Below, in pieces: positions 1 through 12,551 of a stretch of DNA of 64,000 bases. The number at the start of each line of letters is the position of its first letter. Within the stretch, counting starts at the first letter, position 1. This DNA is from Neurospora tetraspora (Eukaryota; Ascomycota; Sordariomycetes; Sordariales; Sordariaceae), in assembly GCF_033439725.1 (NCBI RefSeq), contig NW_026944390.1, positions 2,728,001 to 2,792,000 on the forward strand. The letters are read 5' to 3'. The translations under genes were made by a program, and so were the position numbers. The notes beneath the pieces were generated by a model. The model did no database searches and was not told where the DNA came from. It was given only the letters and a program-made list of their open reading frames with translations.

Positions 1-654
1 GTACACCGCTATACTATAGGGCCCTCATAGTACCCCCTTACGGGCGCTGGTAATAGGAGAGACAAATTATTGGGTCTATATACGACGATTAGTACGTTTT
101 GGAGGTGTAGGAGAGTTTATAAATATAATAATAAATATTTCGGTAGAAGGGTCACATTTGGTGATGTTTTGGCTAGTGTTCTGCCCTTAAATAGGTATTC
201 TAACACTAAGTAGTTGCCCGTCTTAGTATATACGCTAAGGGATTTTATCGGAATTTGATTGGGTGTATCTCCTGGGTGACCGGGAAGGCTTACTTTGAAG
301 GATTCAAAGGCAAAACCATATATTTAGTTAGCGATTTCGTAGATGGGGACTTCTTTTGAGAGGGGGTAATATTATAGGGCTAAATTATATACCTTGTGTT
401 AGTTGTGGTATTAGCCAATACTGCACTGCGGCTCAACTGTAGCTATTGCTATAGTACTCTAGGCTTAGCCTTAGTAGCGGTTACGGGGTAGATCCACCTA
501 GCTAGGTAGATCTCACCCGTACCTTATATCTGCCCTAGCTACGCACACCTTTTTTACTTCCCTCGTACAATAACAAAGATCATACTTCATACCTAACGGT
601 ACCTACCCCGTGATAGAAGTTAACGTTTGGATTTGTATTCAATTTTAGAAGCAG
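1..654. other. AT-rich RIP-affected DNA at window edge
   Basis: No intact gene is visible. The stretch is broken by stops in all frames and looks like mutated transposon sequence that continues beyond the window. Around 380-620 the base composition is more balanced than on either side. That part holds a palindrome and short inverted ends, listed separately. It lies immediately upstream of recognisable Ty1/copia coding sequence, so it may be an internal part of that element or a small insertion into it. Confidence 0.5.
477..615. repeat. MITE-like segment with inverted ends and a palindrome
   Basis: The motif ACGGGGTAG at about 483 recurs as its reverse complement CTACCCCGT at about 602-610, enclosing roughly 130 bp. 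At the left end, bases 483-520 form a 38-bp near-perfect palindrome centred on CCTAGCTAGG, with 16 of 19 pairs matching. The segment is less AT-rich than its surroundings. A small non-autonomous DNA element inserted in the copia remnant would explain this, but no target duplication was identified. Confidence 0.35.
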
Positions 655-1060
655 TATTATTAGTTAGAGTTTTAAGAAATAATAAACTGTAGTTTTATCT
701 TCGATAGAAGTAGAGTATATAGGATAAATATTTGTAATTAAGGAAATTGTTTGGTTAAAAAGATTATATACGGAATTTAGCTTTGATTTTAAGAGGAAAG
801 GTAATAATAATAAGGTAATTATTATTTATTATAATAATAATAGTGCTATATTATTTGTTAAAAACCCGATATAATATTAAAGGACGAAGTATATCGATAT
901 TTAATATTATTTTGTATAGGAAAAGGTTGAAGAGGTTGTTGTTAAGTTTATTTATGTGTTAATAAAGGAATAGGTAATTAATAAATTATTTAAACCGCTT
1001 GCTAAAGATTAGTTTTTACGTTTTAGGAATAATTTTAGCCTTGTTAATAAGAGTAAGGTG
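655..1060 (+). pseudogene. Ty1/copia polymerase C-terminus (RNase H), RIP-mutated
   Basis: One forward frame reads TVVLSSIEVEYIG, then IVWLKRLYTEF, then SAILFVKNPI, KYIDI and finally NKLFKPLAKD with FLRFRNNF. These blocks in this order are the classic end of Ty1/copia Pol (ALSSTEAEY, KEAVWLKRL, NP..H.RTKHIDI, TKPL). TAG/TAA stops sit where the family has Gln or Trp, as expected from C-to-T mutation on either strand. The element runs left to right. Its upstream integrase and reverse transcriptase are not recognisable in the window. Confidence 0.8.
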
Positions 1061-1200
1061 TTTGGAAGCTTCGAGGTGGAATAATACGCGGGTACGGACT
1101 TGCCTAACGTACGTGAATTGGATTTCGGTAATAATAATAACGAAAATTGAAGTACGGCAGATATAGAGTAAGGGGGAGTTTTAATATTAATTGTGTCTAT

Positions 1201-1261
1201 TAAGGGGGAGTGCTAAATATTATAGCTATTTATAATATTAAGCCTTAGCCTCGTGGATTTA
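1201..1261 (+). repeat. Copia polypurine tract and start of its 3' LTR
   Basis: A purine run TAAGGGGGAG at 1201-1210 is followed by TGCTAAATAT, the expected layout of a polypurine tract before a 3' LTR in the same orientation as the copia remnant. The LTR is cut at 1261 by the gypsy element and appears to resume at 9479. The LTR 5' end is inferred from this single copy, since the partner LTR is outside the window. Confidence 0.5.
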
Positions 1262-1550
1262 TATCAGGATTGTAGAGGAAAGTAGGTTAAGGTGCCTACA
1301 GATAGCGCAAATACGTAGGAGATGTCAAGGTAGGGGGAGGACTAAAAATATATTAATAATTAACTTCGATAATTCTAGAGGCGAATTCGACCGACTATTT
1401 GTATCGTTGTAAACTCTATTTTATAGTAGCTAAGTCTACGACGGTTCCGAACCGTTCCGACGCTATATTACAGCGCTATACTATACGGATATCGGCGCCC
1501 CTTAATACTAGTATAAATCCAACGCCTAATAGGTCCTTAGCGATTTAATA
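1262..1550 (-). repeat. 3' LTR of gypsy element 1
   Basis: This is a 289-bp copy of the repeat at 9190-9478. It is the 3' LTR because the element reads on the minus strand. It is visibly more AT-rich than its partner: many positions that are C or G in the right copy are T or A here, for example its outer end reads TTAATA where the right copy reads TTAACA. Confidence 0.93.
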
Positions 1551-3600
1551 TAACCTCCCCTTTCCTAAGTTTCTATTTTAGAAATTTATAGATACCCTAC
1601 GTCGGTAGTTTCCCTATCGGTATTCCTCTACTACTATTCTTCCGTAATTTACTTCTATAGTTGAATATATTATCGCTAAAACGCTGCCCTCTCTGGCTCT
1701 TTTTACCTCTATACTAATACTATCTCGCTATTCGATGCCCGTTAATTCCGTTTCCCTGCCGGCCTCGACCACCTCTTATTTACTATCCGTTATTTCCCTA
1801 TCTTCTACCGGCTGCCGTCATAGGCTTAAATTAACCGCCCTTTATCTTATTATATTTTACCGTTTTAAGCTTAAATTAACTACCCTCCGCCTTATTATAT
1901 TTTACCTCCCCGTTGCCGTTTTAACGCTTATTAGCCGTCTTTTCGTCTTAAATTATCCCCTCTACCTTTTTTTTATTCTTTTCTACCGCCTTTTTCTACT
2001 ACCTTTCTTACTTTCTATCGTTTTAAATTAATTTATATAAAAGCTTTTCAATAACGCTTATACTTTCGTACTTTAGTTATTTACCCCGATTCTACCCTAT
2101 TTTATATTTTTAATTCTAATTATAAGAACCCTTCCTCCCTCCCCTCTTTTCCTCCTCCTCTTGTTTCTCTTTCCTTCATATACGCTTATATATTTATTTA
2201 TACTATAATTATAGCTGTTTTCCTAAGCCCTACCGACCGGTATACCCTTTATAATCTAACCCTCCTTATTAAGCCCGACCGCCCTTAATTTTAATAAACG
2301 CTTTTCTTTTCCGCTTTATATTTTCTATATTAATTATTTCATAATTCTATCTACAATTTACTTTATATTATCTCTTCTTAAGAGGTTACGAACGCCTTTA
2401 CGAATTTATTCCTTAACAATACCGGCGCTATTATAATTTTAACTATAAACTATTTTATTTATACTTAATAAAGTCTATTAAATTCCTATTCCTTTTGTAT
2501 TAACATTAATATTAATAAAATTATGCTTTTAAATAATAATATATATTTAACGTATTTTAAAATTCTAAATTAGCGCCTTTATAATTTCTTTCCAATCTTC
2601 TATAATTGCGTAATTATATTTTAAAAAAATATAATCGCTATTTATACGGGAAATATAAATAATATCGCGCCTACCCTCGTTATTACCTTCCGCAATTCTA
2701 TTAACGCTTTAATAATTAAAATATATATCTTTTACGAATACTTTTATATTTTTCTTTTAATACTCTCTAAGTTTTATAGCCGCCGCTTTAACAAATAAAT
2801 AGGACGCTACGACTTTCGCTATTTTATTAATAATTACCCTACCGGTTAAATTACCCTTATTACTATTCTTACTTTCGACGGTGAATAATTCAACGCTATA
2901 ATTCCCGCTCTCCTAATAATTCCCACTACCCCTATAGATATAATTAATTTAACTAATATCCTCTACATTATATATTTGGTATATATTAATATCCGCTATT
3001 TATTGCCCGCTAAAGTGTCTCTTCAACCCTATAGTAGGAATACGCTAATATTAGCGGTTAATAATATAATAATAAATAAGGGTAAAATTTAAATTTGGAT
3101 TTTTTATTAATAGGCGCGGCGGTCGCGCGTAAAAATTTAACTTTTAAGAAAATAGGTTCAATTCCTATATTAACGTATAATTTAGATTCAAATTCGAAGA
3201 TTAAATTAAGCGGTTATTATAATACTTAACCTTCTATTTCTATAATTTTCTAGTTTTACTTTTATTAATAATATCATCATTTAGGAGAAAGAATATTATT
3301 TTAATAAATAATTAATAATTAAATACCGGCGCACTACTACATTTTCCAGTTTATTATCCTCTATAATTCCTTAATTAGTTCTTCTTCCTTCTACTTATAC
3401 GCCGTCGCCCGCCTTCTTAATATAATTCCCCTAATTTTAATCCAATATATTAAATACTTTATACATTATAATTATTTAATATTCTAAATATATTATAATT
3501 ACTAATATTCTATAATTACTAATATATTATAATCATTAATTGCATCAAATTCTTCTTATTAACCTATTCAATTTATTCTTATTAATTTCATTACCGGGCC
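1551..3600 (-). other. Gypsy element 1, region downstream of the chromodomain
   Basis: About 2 kb lies between the chromodomain end and the 3' LTR. On the minus strand one frame is rich in Lys, Arg, Glu and Gly with stops at likely Trp/Gln positions, but nothing is recognisable. A roughly 41-bp tandem duplication sits at about 1829-1911; both units contain GCTTAAATTAAC and end with CTTATTATATTTTACC. Confidence 0.45.
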
Positions 3601-6600
3601 CCCTTTGGCCTTCCTCCTTTATAATTCTCTCGCTTTATATTTCTTTAATAATTCTAGGCAATTCAAATCCTTTTACAATATTTATTCGTTACTATTATCC
3701 GAATACCCTTTTTATTTTACTTAATACTACCGGTTCGCTCCCAACCCTCGATACTTTACAATCGTTTCTACTTTATACTATACGAAATCGTCCTCAACGT
3801 CTATTATTTTTCTTTGTAGCGCTATTACTTTAGAATCGCTATAATACGGTTTTAATAAAACGATAGGGAATACTGGGTAAATATAATAATATTCCGGAAG
3901 GTTAAGACGGTAGGCTATCTTTTTATCGTTAACGACTTTAATAATTTAAAAAGGCCCTAAGAATTTATTTACTAATTTAATATTAAATTTCCGTTATTTA
4001 ATATTCTTCGTATTAAAGGGAACCTAATTACCGACTTCGAATTCTTTAGGTTTATATAATTTATTATACTATTTCGCGTAACCTTTATTAATTTTCTGTA
4101 AAATTTGAATAATAGTAATTCGTCTTTTAATTAATTCTATAATCCTCTCAGTAATCACTATAAGGAATATATTTTTACAACCCCAATTTAAATTAACTAA
4201 ATTACGTAAGTAATAGTTATAGAGTAATTCGGACGGGAATTTACTAATAGTAGTATAAAAACAATTATTATGAATTTATTATATTATTATTAATTTTTCA
4301 GCCTAATTTATTTATTTTAGGTTATAGAAGATCTATAAATATAATTCTAAGTTTAAATTTTATCGCTCCGTCTATCCGTCCGTTTACGGATATTAAGCGG
4401 TACTTAAACGGCGTCAAATATTTAATAATTTACAATAGGTTTTCTAAAAATTATTTATAAAAAGGCTCCTTTTATCAGATATAATAGAATTTAGGAGCCT
4501 GAACGGCCAGAATACAACTTATTAAAATAAGTATATAAATTACTATATAGTAATTATCTTCTACGTTAGGATATAAAATACGAATTTAGTAAAGTAATTG
4601 ATAAGAATTAAAATAGTATTATAAATTCGATTAAATATAGGGTCGTAAAAATTAAGTAAGCTTATAATAAAATTGTAAGAAATATTTTATTATAATACTA
4701 TTAAAATAAGTAGCAATATAAGGAATTTATATAATTTATAATTCTAAAATTTAGCTTTCTAATATATTAGATATTTACGAACGTAATCTTCTACGTTGGC
4801 GGCGATAGTAAATTAATAATAGTATTAATTAATCTTTTTAAACGTTTTCTATTATTCTAAATTTTTAATTGTAATATTATTATAATAAATATAAAGGAAT
4901 TCCGACTGTATACTTTCCGGTATATAAATTTAATAGTAATAATATAATATTCTATTTTCTTTTATCTTTTAATTTTCTATTCTCCGACCTCTCTTTAATT
5001 CTTTCTATACTTCCTCCGATATAAAAGGATCTAATTTCGACGCTTCCAATAATTATCAATTTAATAAAAGAAATTGCTTATCTTCCTTTTATACCTTTAC
5101 AATTATTATATATATTTTTATACAATTAATAATAATTTCGTTTACCCCTCCTCTACGATTTGCGGCAACTTCGTCCACAAACTATATTCTCTTCTTCGGT
5201 ACCCCTTCGTCTTTATTTTAACCTATATATTCCCTAAATGATTCATTATTTTCATTAATACTACGCTTTTTATATTCCCCTTCTTAATTATTATTTTCTT
5301 AATCCGATTTCTAAACCAATTTGTTTTCTCTACTATCCTTATACTATTCTCTCTTTTCCGCTATTACTTTCTACGTTTCCTAACCGATTAATAATACCCT
5401 CTTTATATTATTATTTAATATAACCCTATTTCGTATTACTTTTCCCTTCTCTTCGTTTTTCTCGATAATTTATATTAAAGGATAATCTTTTTTAATTATT
5501 TTAATAACTTTATATAATTATAACTTCCGTAATAACCCGTCCGCCGGATTAAACTTCCTTACCTAATATTTAATACTAAAATTATACACCGCTAATTCTA
5601 ACGCCTACCGATATTATTATACGATAACCCTATCCTTATTTTTGAAATATTAAAAATTTAAATAATTTATAATAATAAAGAAAAGTTTATTAATATATAA
5701 TAAATATTAGTTCTATACCTTTAGCGCGCTTATAATCGCTAATAATTCGCCGTTGTTAACGCTATAGCGCGTCTCCTCCGGGGACTTTTTATAAGAAAAG
5801 AACGTAATAGGGTACTAACGCATTTTATATAATTACGTTAATATTATACTAATCGCAAAATCGGACGTATTTATTTCTATTCGGATCGGTAAAGAAGGAT
5901 TAAACTATTATAATATTAATACTTTTTAAAATAACCGCTTTAATTCCTCGAACGCTACTCTAACCGGCTCCAATAATTCGAATAATTTTGGTTTCTTTTC
6001 CTTTAATAAATCTATTAACGGAACTATAATTTTAAAATAAAATATTACAAATTGTCGATAGAATCTTATAAACCCTGAGAAAATTTAAATATTGTAAATA
6101 CTTTTTAAGGCTTCTTAATCTATAATCGTTATAACCTTTTCTAAATCTATCAAAATACTTTTGAGCGAGACTACGTAATTTAAAAACGATACCCTCTTAG
6201 TATAGAATTCGTACTTATTTAAATTAATATATAAATTATATTCGTATAAACGTTAGAGAATTTCTTTAATACATTTATAATAATTTTCTTTATTCTTATT
6301 ATAAATTTTAATATTATCGAGGTAAGTGATATAATAGTATTAATTGAAATTATTAATATATTATTAATATATATTTAAAAAATAATAAGAATATTAAATA
6401 ATTTTGTTGGTATAATTAAAAGTTTATAATATTTATACTTCGTACGAAATACTATCTTTTCTTTATTTCCCTACTTAATCCGAATATAATAATATACGTC
6501 CTTTAAATTTAATTTTATAAAAATTCTCGCCGATAATAACTAATCCAAAATCTTTTAAATAAAAAGTAACGTTATATAATTCTTCTTCGTTACTTTATTA

Positions 6601-7200
6601 AACGTATAGTAATTGATATATAATTTTCATTTACTTGCTTTCTTTGGAATAAAAATAATAGGAGCCCCTACTAAGCTAATAAACGGACGAATTTATCCTT
6701 TATATAACGCTTCTGCTAATTACTCCCAAAGTACTTCTAATTCTTTAATATTAAATATATAAATAAGGCCCTAAAAATAAATTCTCCTTCAATTAAATTA
6801 ATACAATATTCTAAATAATCGTATTATAGTAAGAATATAGCTGACGCTTCGAATATTTATTAAAATTCTTTATATTTTAGAAGGATTATTAGTTTAACGG
6901 CGGCCGTTTCCTCCTCTTCGAATTCGGCGACGGGCAGTTTCAAGGATATTAATTTTAATAAAGGTTCTAACGGCGGGTAAATTCTATTTGACGTAATTCT
7001 AAAATTTTTAAAAGGTATATCCGGAGATATATCAATAAGTATAAGAATAAGTATATTAAAAAAAGTATCGGGGAAATCTAGAATATTCAGTAAGGTTAAA
7101 AATTCTATACGTAAGGATAGGAGAATTTCAAAAGGGATAATCGAATATAATAGGGGATTAAAATTATTAAAAGACTTTAATATTTCTTTCAGGTCCAATA
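3600..7200 (-). pseudogene. gypsy element 1 pol remnant (RT, RNase H, integrase, chromodomain)
   Basis: Minus-strand translation gives fragments matching chromoviral Pol: the fingers/palm segment around LKDVYYYIRI followed by FRTKYKYYKLLIIPTK (normally FRTRYGHYEYLVMP), RNase H, then GPF*IIKVVNDKKIAYRL and a chromodomain with YSDNSNE. Acidic active-site codons have become Asn through G-to-A change (for example TDASDFA reads NTSDFA). Stops are TAA/TAG only at former Trp and Gln codons. This is degenerate sequence with no product. The Gag part should lie at about 7.2-9.1 kb but is not individually recognisable. Confidence 0.85.
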
Positions 7201-9189
7201 TAAGGATTAAATCTTAATATAAGCCGTAACAAAATATTATAATTTTATAAATATCTTTAATCAGCTCTTTATTCGTTTCCAAATCTTATATTTCAATCCG
7301 AAACCGGAACCTCTTCTAACGCTAATCGATCTTAAAATTATATTCGTATAATTAAAAATAACCGAAAATAACATCCACGCTAAAGGAATCAATAATTATA
7401 AATATAATCCTTTTCTTCCGCTTAATATTGTAGGAATTACACAGTCTAATAAAATAGATAATCGAATTACGTACGGGAATAGGTTAAATAAAGAAATTAA
7501 TAAAATAATACTTTATAAATTCTATTTTAATATCTAACGAAAGCAAATACCTTCTAATAAAATTTAGCTCCGCACCGGAATTTATTAAACTATAAATTTT
7601 CCGCTAATCTCTATATATTCTTACTAATAGTTTTATATTTAAATATAATTACAATATACCCGCGCTTCCCTAAATTAAAGTAATCGCAATCCTTATCAGT
7701 ACTACCGGTTTAATATTCGTACCTTAAATTAAAATACTATAAAAATTAAAGTATTGATACAATATATAACTTAGCTTACCGTAATTATAATAAATATATT
7801 TAATATAGGAAAACGCCGAATATTTAGGTTTACCATATTTATAGTAAATACTATACAATTTTATTGCCCGGTATTAACCGTACGTATATCTAAATTAATT
7901 ATAATAATAATAAATAATATTAGGGTTAATAGAGACTATAGGGAGAGGACGAGAAAAATCAATAAAATTCGGAATAAATATAGGAATAAAAATAGGAATA
8001 GAAATAAAAAGGGAAAAATAAAAAAATAAATAGGGACGCGGTACGTAAAGGCGTTAACGCTATATTATCAACTCTAAAGTTTCTAAACTTTTTAATCATT
8101 CTATATATATTACTACTTTAATTAACATATTAATACCGTTCGCTAATAAAACGCCGCTATATAAATAAGGCCGTAAACGGTTAATCTATTATAAGACGCG
8201 CGAACATTCTAATTATTTAAAAAATAAATTAAATTCTTTAATATAAAAATGGTTGTAAAACGCGCGAACGGTCTCGGTAGCGTCTTACTATATATATATT
8301 TAAAATTAGTAAGGGCGGAACGCTCAATAATCCAAATATTACTATTATATTCTTTTTCTAAAAAATATATATAAAATTTTCTAAGTAGGAATATTACAAA
8401 TAGGGTTATAATCGATCTTCTTTTTAAGAGTTATAATATATTTAATTTATACGTTCTTAAAGTTACTTTCAATATAATTAATAGCAAAGGAAAGGGGTGT
8501 CCGGGGGTATTCGAAATAATAATTATTAATATCGAAAATAAAATTACGTAATTAAGAAGAATTTTCACTAATAAATTTAGAAATATTAAATTTGGGGCGA
8601 TATTTAAATAAAATAATAAATTGGATTGGTTAAGTAAATATAGCAATAATAAGCGCTATAACTTAAAGAGCGATAATAAGAATAGGGAGGGTTAAAAAGT
8701 ACGCTTAATTATAAAAAGAATAATTTTAATAATAGAATCCGAAAGGAATAGGAGGGTAATTACCAAATTAATTTTATTCTAATAAATTTATAAAACTATT
8801 CTAATTATAAAGAAATATATAAAATAAAAAATAAATTAAAAGTAATTTAATAACCGCTATATAGGATTCGAAGAATCTTTATTTTCATATTATAATATCG
8901 TTCTTTAAATAATAGAAGAGGTTACACGAAACGTGCGAAGGGGTAAAGGAGCAGTCGCTATCCGAATTATCGTCGTTCATCTCTTTAATAATCAGTTAAC
9001 AATATTAAAACGAAGGAGGAAGCTATTATTAAAGGCTATTATTAATTATAATAAAAGGGGTAATAAACAATTCTTATATACTAGAAATAAAAGGAAGGAT
9101 TTTTTTCGGCAATCTAAGAAACGGATCGTCCGCTACGTATTTATATCCTATCAATAACAGCTCAATTCCCGTAGGAAGAGCTATCAACG

Positions 9190-9478
9190 TATTAGGATCA
9201 TAGAAAAAGGTAGGTTAAGGTACTTACGGATAGCGTAAGTACATAGGAGACGTTAAAATAGGAAGAAGACAAAAAATATATTAATAACTAACCCTAATAA
9301 TTCTAGAGGCGAATTCGACCGGCCATTTATATTATTATAAACTCTATCCTATAGTAACTAAGTCCGCGACGGCTCCAAACCGTTCCAACGCCACACTACG
9401 GCACTATACTATACGGACATCGGCGCCCCTCGGTACTAGCACGGGTCCAACGCCTAATAGGTCCCTAGCGACTTAACA
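9190..9478 (-). repeat. 5' LTR of gypsy element 1
   Basis: This is the less mutated 289-bp LTR. On the minus strand it begins TGTTAAGTCGCTAGGG, a canonical TG start, and it is followed outward by the target duplication ACTTA. It keeps many CpA and CpG sites that are lost in the 1262-1550 copy, so it gives the better view of the original LTR. Confidence 0.93.
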
Positions 9479-10935
9479 ACTTACGTGAGCAGAGCCTCAT
9501 CCGTGAGCCTTATTCGTAAGCCTTACTAGGTACTGGTATATAGTAGACAAGGGTGTTCCAAGGGTAGACAAGGCAAGTGGGCATAAAAGGAAGGTAGTTA
9601 CATTATAGTCTATCTAATCTAATTGAATCTTATGGCTTCTCTCCCACTTTCTTTCCATACATTTTGACATCTCTTTCCATACATTTTGACAGTTCGCCAG
9701 GTAAGTCGGATCATCGGACAGGCCTCGGCGGGCCGCGCTTCGACACACATGACACTCCTCAAAAGAACGAGGAAGGAAGCACCAATACAAGATGTGGAAG
9801 GTATGGTGAGGATTCAGTACGGTATTGTGGGAAACAGTCACTGCAGCGAGCGGCCGCGATCAGTGTCGCAAATCTCACCATGCTGTACTGTGCCCCGGGA
9901 TCTGTCCAATCTCAATGTTTGGTTCCAGAGGCATCAGCATACAGAACAAAATCTACCACGGAGGTTCCAAGTACCCGGACGTTCTGTCAGTAATGCCTCT
10001 TCGGGTTTCATGTGAGGCGGCGCGTGATTGGTATCGTCAGGTACCTGCCGCATCTGAGGGAGGTCGCTCTTGCGGTTTCAAGTTGCTCACAAGTCACCCC
10101 TCGCGCCCTCGGCCATAAAAGGCTTGCCGCAATCGCACCTGCTCCGAGCGAAGTGGAAGCCATGCGGTCTCCCCAATCCATACAATTACCTTTCAAACGT
10201 GCCTTCCTTATCCGCACAAGAAAATTTTCTCAAAGAAATAAGCTCAAGTCTAGCTAGACCTTGGTTGGAGGTCCTCACCGCCGAAACAGAACAACGAGGA
10301 TTCCGGGGGGCGACGAGATTGCCGATTGCATCCAATCTTTGCCAGGCGCTACAAATATTGGATATTTCGACAGCACTTTTCAACACTTCACTTGACCATT
10401 TCCCACCCTATAGTACGGCCTTGTTCATGCCCCTACCGTAGTGATTCCCGTCTACGGCCTCATCTTTGCGAGCCGACTCAGCTCCTCCTATTGCCTGCCG
10501 TTGGTCGCGCTCTATTGTTGACCCGCCAACTCGACCTGACACTCTTTCATCCCAATTCTTTCAAACCTTGACCGTTGACCCCTGAAACCTGGACCGCCCC
10601 CTTTTCTACTCAATACCTGCGCAAATTCACGCGACAGACACAATAGCGCGTCTGCTATTCACTCGGCCTTGAAGCCTTCGATCTGACCAAAGACCGCAAC
10701 CTTTTCTGGTGACTCAGATCAGCTCCCGGCGCTTCTTCCTCGATACAAATATCTGCCAACTCCCGACCTCACGTCTCCCAAGAAACAGGATCCCGAAGAG
10801 TAGGCACTTCCTCCCCTTCTCTCACTAACGACCACTGACCTTTTCTGACCCTTTTCCAGATACGAGTGGAACCAACCCTTCGCAGTCCACAAGCGCATCT
10901 ATCGTCAATTAAATCACGAAAAAGGAGAAAGCCTC
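9479..10935. other. Gene-free stretch: probable copia LTR remainder and CFA-like gene promoter
   Basis: Base composition changes abruptly to normal at about 9480. Bases 9484 to about 9670 probably continue the copia LTR interrupted at 1261; they include a TATA-like GGCATAAAAGG at about 9577. The rest is promoter and 5' leader of the downstream methyltransferase gene. Several overlapping open frames (9614-10571) occur on both strands, but none has recognisable protein features and they overlap each other, so no gene is called. Confidence 0.5.
9650..9691. repeat. Tandem 21-22-bp duplication
   Basis: The motif CTTTCCATACATTTTGACA occurs twice head to tail, ending at about 9671 and 9691. It lies at or near the presumed right end of the copia LTR, where a second copy of the terminal bases could reflect a duplicated end. 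Confidence 0.8.
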
Positions 10936-12551
10936 ATGAATCATTTCGCAAGAGTCGTGGTCGACCTGGAATCCGGAGGGATGCATCCTAAACAATATCT
11001 TCTGAACATTGCAGAATCCCTCACCGAGATGGCCTACCGCGGCACTTCGCACCTGCGCCACAAGCTAGGTAGCCTTACATGGGGTCCCGCCGTCCAGTTC
11101 GCCAAGACCATGGCCCAAACCACGTTCGCTTCCCTCCAAGTTGGCACACTGCTTCTCGTTGACCAAGTGTCCGCGGAGAGTTTTGTGTACGGCGACACAC
11201 TCGGCGTTGGGTCTGACGAGCTCGGCAACTTTGTCCTCTGCCGCCGCCACACTGGCGAATTCGAGGACGAGCGCAAGGCCACCGATCTCCCTGATGTGGA
11301 GTTGGTTGTGAAGGACGACGCGTTCTGGTTGCGACTGCTTCTGTTCACGGACATGGGTTTCGCGGAGTCGTACATGCTAGGCGAGTTCGAGTGTGACGAT
11401 CTGACGTCTTTCTTCCAGATGTTCATCTTGAACCGTGAACAGCTGAACAACGGCACGACTTGGTTCTCTGGATTCTTTTCCCACGTTGCCGGTCTCGCTC
11501 GCTTGGCAAATACCATGGAGAACGCTCGTCTGAACATCATAAGACATTACGACATCAGCAACGATATGTTTGCTGCTTTTCTGTCGCCAGATATGATGTA
11601 TTCGTGCCCAATTTGGAAGCACTCGATCAATAGTGACACCAAGCAGGAGGAGAGTCCGAGGCACGCTCAGATGAGAAAGATCAAGTATTTCATTGAAGCA
11701 GCCAAGATCAAGCCAACCGACCATGTCCTGGAAATTGGAACCGGCTGGGGCACCATGGCCATTGAAGCCGTGCGCAGGACAGGCTGCCGCGTCACGACTA
11801 TAACGTTGTCACGGGAGCAAAAGAACTTCGCTGAGAAGAGGATTCGGGCAGCGGGCTTTTCGGACAAGATTGCAGTGTGTCTGTTGGACTACCGAATGCT
11901 GCCTTATCAGAAGGTTACCTACGACAAGATCATATCTTGCGAAATGATCGAGGCTGTGGGCGAGAAGTTTCTGGCCACGTTTTTCTCGCGCATTGACAAG
12001 CTGCTGAAGAAGGACGGAGGGATTGCCGTGTTCCAGTGCATCACCATGCCGGAGGGACGACACAAAGGCTATTCGAGGCGTGAAGAGTAAGTCGTCGGTG
12101 TCTTGTAGGGTGTAACGTCAGCTAACGTCTGTAGCTTCATTAACCACTACATCTTTCCCGGAGGATACCTCCCATCCGTCACGCAGTTGATCAACCACAT
12201 CACGACCGAGTCCAACGGAACGCTCATTGTCGAAAAGATCAAGAACATCGGCCCACATTATGTCAAGACGCTGAGGCTGTGGAGGGAGGCCTTTATGGAC
12301 AAGTTTGACAGCAAGATCATGCCGGCTTTGATGGAGGAGCATCCTAATATGACGGAGAAGGACATTGAAGTGTTTCAGAGGAAGTGGGAGGTGAGTTGTT
12401 CTTCCGGTTGTTGGAGGTGACGAAACTGACACATGCCCAGTACTACTTTGCGTATAGTGAAGCCGGTTTCCTGACCAAGACGTTGGGAGATGTGATTATC
12501 ACAGTTGGCAGGGAGGGTGCGCTTGAGCTGATGGAGGGTATTCCGTTGTGA
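10936..12551 (+). CDS. Cyclopropane-fatty-acyl-phospholipid synthase-like SAM methyltransferase
   Basis: Three exons (10936-12086, 12135-12390, 12441-12551) encode 505 aa. Enzymes of this family transfer a methylene or methyl group from S-adenosylmethionine to unsaturated acyl chains of membrane lipids. Visible family marks are HYDISNDMF near residue 204, SAM motif I VLEIGTGWG at 264-272, CEMIEAVG near 335, and, across the first splice junction, DFINHYIFPGGYLPS. Exon 3 supplies YYFAYSEAGF with the conserved aromatic pair. Both introns are short (48 and 50 nt) and keep frame. There is no membrane segment or signal peptide, so a soluble or peripheral enzyme is likely. Sphingolipid C9-methyltransferases are relatives but carry N-terminal membrane helices that are absent here. 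The exact product is unknown. The gene is convergent with REX4. Confidence 0.88.

Larger units (their letters stand above)
1262..9478 (-). mobile_element. Complete Ty3/gypsy chromovirus, RIP-inactivated (element 1)
   Basis: Two direct repeats of exactly 289 bp (1262-1550 and 9190-9478) bound an 8217-bp element. The 5-bp flanks are ATTTA (1257-1261) and ACTTA (9479-9483), a target duplication with one C-to-T change. Read on the minus strand, Pol domains appear in gypsy order. Reverse transcriptase is at about 6420-6730 (APIIFIPKKASK, KLNLKDVYYYIRI). RNase H is at about 5600-5970 (SDFAISIILT, SVNNGELLAIISALKV). A chromodomain is at about 3640-3830 (KGYSDNSNE). A minus-strand polypurine tract lies at 1553-1566, next to the 3' LTR. 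All frames carry many stops, so the element is dead. Confidence 0.93.

Noticed and set aside
9614-10571. Cluster of overlapping open frames on both strands
   Set aside because: They overlap one another, lack domains and sit upstream of a gene in normal-GC DNA, where chance frames are common.
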